From: Cokeromyces recurvatus
Lineage: Eukaryota > Mucoromycota > Mucoromycetes > Mucorales > Mucoraceae
DNA length: 64,000 nt
Assembly: GCF_025118155.1 (NCBI RefSeq)
Contig: NW_026251389.1
Coordinates: 868,001 to 932,000 of the forward strand
Reading direction: 5' to 3'
Numbering within the stretch: the first letter of the stretch is position 1; the number at the start of each line of letters is the position of its first letter. The position numbers and the translations under genes are program-made. Below, piece by piece: positions 59,508 through 64,000 of this stretch. The notes beneath the pieces were generated by a model that worked only from the letters and a program-made list of their open reading frames with translations, ran no database searches and was not told where the DNA came from.

Positions 59508-59580
59508 CATATACAAATGCATATACATACACATATACATACACATACACATATACACATACATATACATATTTATATAT
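59508..59580. repeat. Mixed (AC)n/(AT)n microsatellite
   Basis: A run of ATACAC/ATATAC units after the SPX-RING stop codon, in the convergent gap before the gene at 59679. Confidence 0.75.
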
Positions 59581-59678
59581 TATTATTAATGTTGAAAGTA
59601 AAAAACAAACTATTTACAAGAATAAATAAAAAGGACTTTTTTTTTTTTTTTTTTCTTTCTTTCTTTCTTTCAAGACTA

Positions 59679-60296
59679 TTAAGGCTGATAGGGTGGTGGA
59701 GGTAATAAAGAAGTCGGAGATGAAGTTTTACTTGAAGAAGAAGAAGAAGTATGATGTTGAATTGGCTTTAAATTCGAATGCTGTTGTTTTTCTCTTTCTT
59801 GTTGTAATAATTTTAGTTGTAATTGATATTGTTGCATTAATGGACTCACATCTTCTACATGTGTTACTACTGGTTTAGGTGCTTCAACGTGATTATCAAA
59901 ATCACTGGCAAATCGGTTAATGATTGTTTGTTGTATAGAGATGTCTGTAGATTCCGTCATTCTATTATTCTCAACATCTCTTTTTAAATAAGATTGTTTT
60001 CTTCTTCGTTTATATAGTATAAATATAATGATTGCAACCGCTATTGCCACTACAATACCAATAACAGCAACGATGATATGTATTGTATTAAATATAGGTG
60101 TATGTTCTGTATGTGTAGCAAACGTTGAACCCCCTGACGTTGATCTTTTTTGAAACAAACTAGATGATTTTTCTCTATATTATAAAGGGAAATTAATTCA
60201 ATTGACATCCTTTTCTTTCTATGTTGTGCGTTAAGTTTACTTGTTTATAACTGTTGTTAAAATTAAGTTTTGTACTGCAAAGATTATATTTTTCAT
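59679..60296 (-). CDS. Small single-pass membrane protein with PPxY tail
   Basis: The minus-strand exons 60296..60241 and 60174..59679 give 183 residues. Exon 1 (M-K-N-I-I-F-A-V-Q-N-L-I-L-T-T-V) looks like a short signal peptide. A Ser/Thr-rich segment of about 30 residues follows. One membrane helix (I-H-I-I-V-A-V-I-G-I-V-V-A-I-A-V-A-I-I-I) ends with a stop-transfer K-R-R-R-K-Q. The cytosolic part is Gln- and Ser-rich and ends L-L-P-P-P-P-Y-Q-P, a PPxY motif of the kind bound by WW domains of Rsp5/Nedd4 ligases. Such proteins can be ligase adaptors or sensors. The family was not recognised. The start relies on the ATG after an 18-base A run, which makes exon 1 less sure than exon 2. Confidence 0.68.
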
Positions 60297-60877
60297 TTTT
60301 TTTTTTTTTTTTTGGGCCAAGCTAGTTTCGTTTTCCCTTTGAAGAGATAGTAAAAAAAGAAAGAAAGAAAGAAGAAAAGAAAGGAAAGGAAAGGGAAGGG
60401 AAGGAAAAAAAGAGGTATTATTACTTGTATATCAGTAATAATAGTTATGTGTATGTATATGTATTTATTATGGTAATCATTCGGATATTCAAAAATAGCT
60501 TAGAAGTTGAAGAATGTCAGGAAGATGGAGTAAAATGCGAGTATAGAAATCTATAATTTTTTTTTTTTTTTTAGGTAACCATTCTATATACAATATCTTG
60601 TTTATTAACGGGTGTAAATAATAAATAAAAAGAACTTTTTTTTCTTTAAAGAAATAAACAAGAATTCTTACATGACCTTTAAAAATATCATTATTTGCAT
60701 ATCAATGGATCAGCAACTATTACAAAAAAAAAAAAAAGAAATAATGGAAAATCGGATTCCCATCATCCCCCTCTTATTACCCCCCCTTCCTCTCTTCTAA
60801 TTTATATAATTTATCCGCCAATAAAAAATGTTTTATTGTGTGACTGTATTACTAAAGATGAAATAAAATAACGTATA

Positions 60878-61063
60878 ATGATGCAGAATTTCTTCTTAAG
60901 AAAGAGACACACATCAATTGATAAAACTCGAATTAAAGAATATAAGCAGTTGTCTATTATGGAACAAGGGTATGACTGTTTTTTTATAAATACATTTGTA
61001 AAAGAAAAAGGAAAAAAAAGAATTAGTATTGTTATGGTGACAACAAGAAGAGAATGGATATGA
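60878..61063 (+). CDS. Possible small hypothetical protein
   Basis: An open frame of 61 codons, rich in Lys, Arg and Thr, with the phrase S-I-M-E-Q-G-Y-D-C-F-F-I. It contains a run of A near 61005-61019, where an indel could alter the frame. No start context, intron or family supports it; it is listed because its composition differs from the homopolymer-driven frames around it. Confidence 0.2.
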   Translation: MMQNFFLRKRHTSIDKTRIKEYKQLSIMEQGYDCFFINTFVKEKGKKRISIVMVTTRREWI

Positions 61064-61329
61064 GGATAATTAGATTATCAGAGTTAAATTATACGTCATC
61101 TGATAAGCTTAATAATGAAAAATAAAGTTTTTTTTTTTCCACAATAAATGATAAAAATTAATTCAATTCTAGTTTGTAACTATGCTGCATTCTACCTTTT
61201 TATATGTGTATGAAAATAAATACGCAAGTTATTTATAGTCGTCATTTAAAATAAGGGACAACCAATGAAACGGGTCATCTAATCTTATATCCGAAACATT
61301 GATAACTGAATTCAATAGGCCTATCTAGG

Positions 61330-61339
61330 TTGACGCCAT
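61330..61339 (+). promoter_or_regulatory. CYS3/Met4-type bZIP site candidate
   Basis: TTGACGCCAT matches the published fungal CYS-3 consensus ATGRYRYCAT at nine of ten positions and lies 144-153 bases upstream of the O-acetylhomoserine sulfhydrylase ATG. Sulfur-metabolism genes are the known targets of that factor. Function here is inferred. Confidence 0.35.
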
Positions 61340-61473
61340 ATTTGACATTTCTTAAAAAAATACAAGCATATCCAATATCTATATAAATATATATTTTATA
61401 TTTATAGTTATATTTATATTTTTAATCTTCTTTATTTTTTAATACTAAAAAAGAAAATATACATACATAATAG

Positions 61474-63001
<1,528 letters not shown>

Positions 63002-63057
63002 GTTTGCCTGTACATTTTGTTTATTATATTTACATGAGTAGTACTATCATTATTATT
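63002..63057. terminator. Short convergent 3' end region
   Basis: 56 bases separate the stop codons of the sulfhydrylase (+) and the Csm1-like gene (-). No separate terminator can be assigned, and the two transcripts must overlap at their 3' ends. Confidence 0.4.
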
Positions 63058-64000
63058 TTAATTTAATAAATTAGCTAATCTTAAAAAAAAGGTAGCTAAA
63101 TTAGCTCTTTCAAACTCGACTTCCTCTTTAAGAAATTCAGGTAAAATGGCTAATAATTCAGTATTACGAGTAGCATTTATATGTGGACAATAATTAACTG
63201 GTCCATTTTTGTCTTTTCCAAGGAACATGTCGAATTGAATACCTAATAGATAGAAAAAATAAATTGCTCCATCACATTCCCATTTTTTTTTTTGTTCTAA
63301 AGCAATCATTATTACTTACTTCCTTTCCTGCCCGATATGACACATTTATACATAATTCCATCATTTTTTTTCTCAGTATTTATTACTTTGATATTTGTCA
63401 GCTCTTCTAAAAAATCCAATATTGCTGAAGAATCTTTTGATAATACTAAAAATAGACATGACCATCAATAAGTAAATCTAAGTTTCCTACTCTCATTGAC
63501 TTACTAGAATCTTTTAAAGAAGCATAAGCTACAAAAAAAAAACAAAAAAAAGAGAGCTTTACAATAAAGAAATAAATATATATATATTTTTTAATATTAC
63601 CTTCATCTTTTGCTTTTGCTGCTTCTATATAGTTAGCCAAAACAGCTTCTGTTTCAGTATATCTAATATTATGTAGACGCTCATATTGCTGTACAAGTTC
63701 TTCCATCTGCTTCTTATACTTTTTTCCAAGATAAACAAACATTAACTTGATGATATTTTTTTTTTTTTGTGTCTTCATTAAACTTACTAATTGATTCATG
63801 TCCTTCAAGTGTTGAACTTCTTTCATAGCTTCTCGTGCTCTTTGTTCCCATGTAAAAGAAGATTCAATACTGGTATAATCATTAGAATAAGAAAACAAAT
63901 AGTCCCTATTTGGTATATATCTTTCTTCACTTCCAATTGATTTTTGAGAATTAATAATTTCTTGTAATTGTGTAGATCGATTTCTAATTGAGGGACCTTC
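63058..64000 (-). CDS. CSM1: Monopolin subunit Csm1/Pcs1-like protein (5' part outside the window)
   Basis: Minus-strand exons: 64000..63788 (continues beyond the window), 63718..63601, 63528..63505, 63445..63320 and 63242..63058. The visible part starts in a charged region, then a coiled coil (H-L-K-D-M-N-Q-L, K-K-Q-M-E-E-L-V-Q-Q-Y-E-R-L, T-E-T-E-A-V-L). The C-terminal globular domain reads I-L-D-F-L-E-E-L-T-N-I-K-V-I, Y-K-C-V-I-S-G-R-K-G-S-I-Q-F-D, Y-C-P-H-I-N-A-T-R-N-T-E-L, and L-P-E-F-L-K-E-E-V-E-F-E-R-A. These match the RWD-like Csm1/Pcs1 domain. Csm1 dimers cross-link kinetochores in meiosis I in budding yeast and organise rDNA or centromere clamping in other fungi. The third listed exon is only 24 bases. 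The N-terminal length cannot be judged. Confidence 0.8.

Overview
The window looks like nuclear DNA of an early-diverging filamentous fungus, most likely Mucoromycota (a Mucorales-type genome). The reasons are strong A/T richness, many A or T homopolymers of 30-43 bases, genes split by short GT-AG introns (mostly 45-110 bases), a single-chain CPSase/ATCase pyrimidine protein, and a gene set that includes factors usually missing from yeasts. The lineage is inferred from content, not from a search. Exon joins below were built by hand from splice signals, reading phase and family similarity. Every multi-exon model sums to a multiple of three, except the zinc-finger gene at 11.5-12.7 kb, which is one base out.

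Layout. 0.8-2.2 kb: minus-strand coding-like fragments of unclear status. 3.1-4.3 kb (-): alpha/beta hydrolase. 5.3-6.7 kb (+): seven-helix membrane protein. 6.8-9.0 kb (-): DNA polymerase eta. 9.4-9.8 kb (-): a four-exon metallothionein. 11.5-12.7 kb (-): Sfp1-like zinc-finger factor. 13.9-14.2 kb (+): Gemin7-like Sm-fold protein. 14.2-21.9 kb: a gene-poor 7.7 kb stretch.

21.9-34.3 kb is a plus-strand run: the URA2-type CPSase/ATCase, a RanBPM/Gid1-like subunit of the CTLH/GID ligase, and a RING + zinc finger + tandem BRCT protein with the BRCA1/BARD1 layout. 34.9-37.4 kb (-): a host gene carrying a gypsy-type integrase zinc-binding domain, then PPP4R2. 37.6-46.4 kb (+): the importin Mtr10/TNPO3, a PC-esterase-like type II membrane protein, an AP-4-type sigma adaptin, and a basic amino-acid permease with 7- and 3-base microexons.

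48.7-59.5 kb (+): a pseudokinase, V-ATPase subunit a, a neprilysin-family (M13) protein that has lost a zinc ligand, and an SPX-RING ubiquitin ligase. 59.7-60.3 kb (-): a small single-pass membrane protein ending in a PPxY motif. 61.5-63.0 kb (+): O-acetylhomoserine sulfhydrylase. 63.1-64.0 kb (-): a Csm1/Pcs1-type monopolin subunit cut by the window edge.

No operon logic is expected and none is seen. Neighbours are mostly unrelated housekeeping genes, packed tightly in places (gaps of 56-75 bases at convergent ends, 112 bases between tandem genes). The most notable items are the BRCA1/BARD1-like gene, the AP-4 sigma gene, the exons of 3, 7, 12, 21 and 24 bases, the two catalytically degenerate enzymes, the domesticated integrase module, and the one-base frame break in the Sfp1-like gene.
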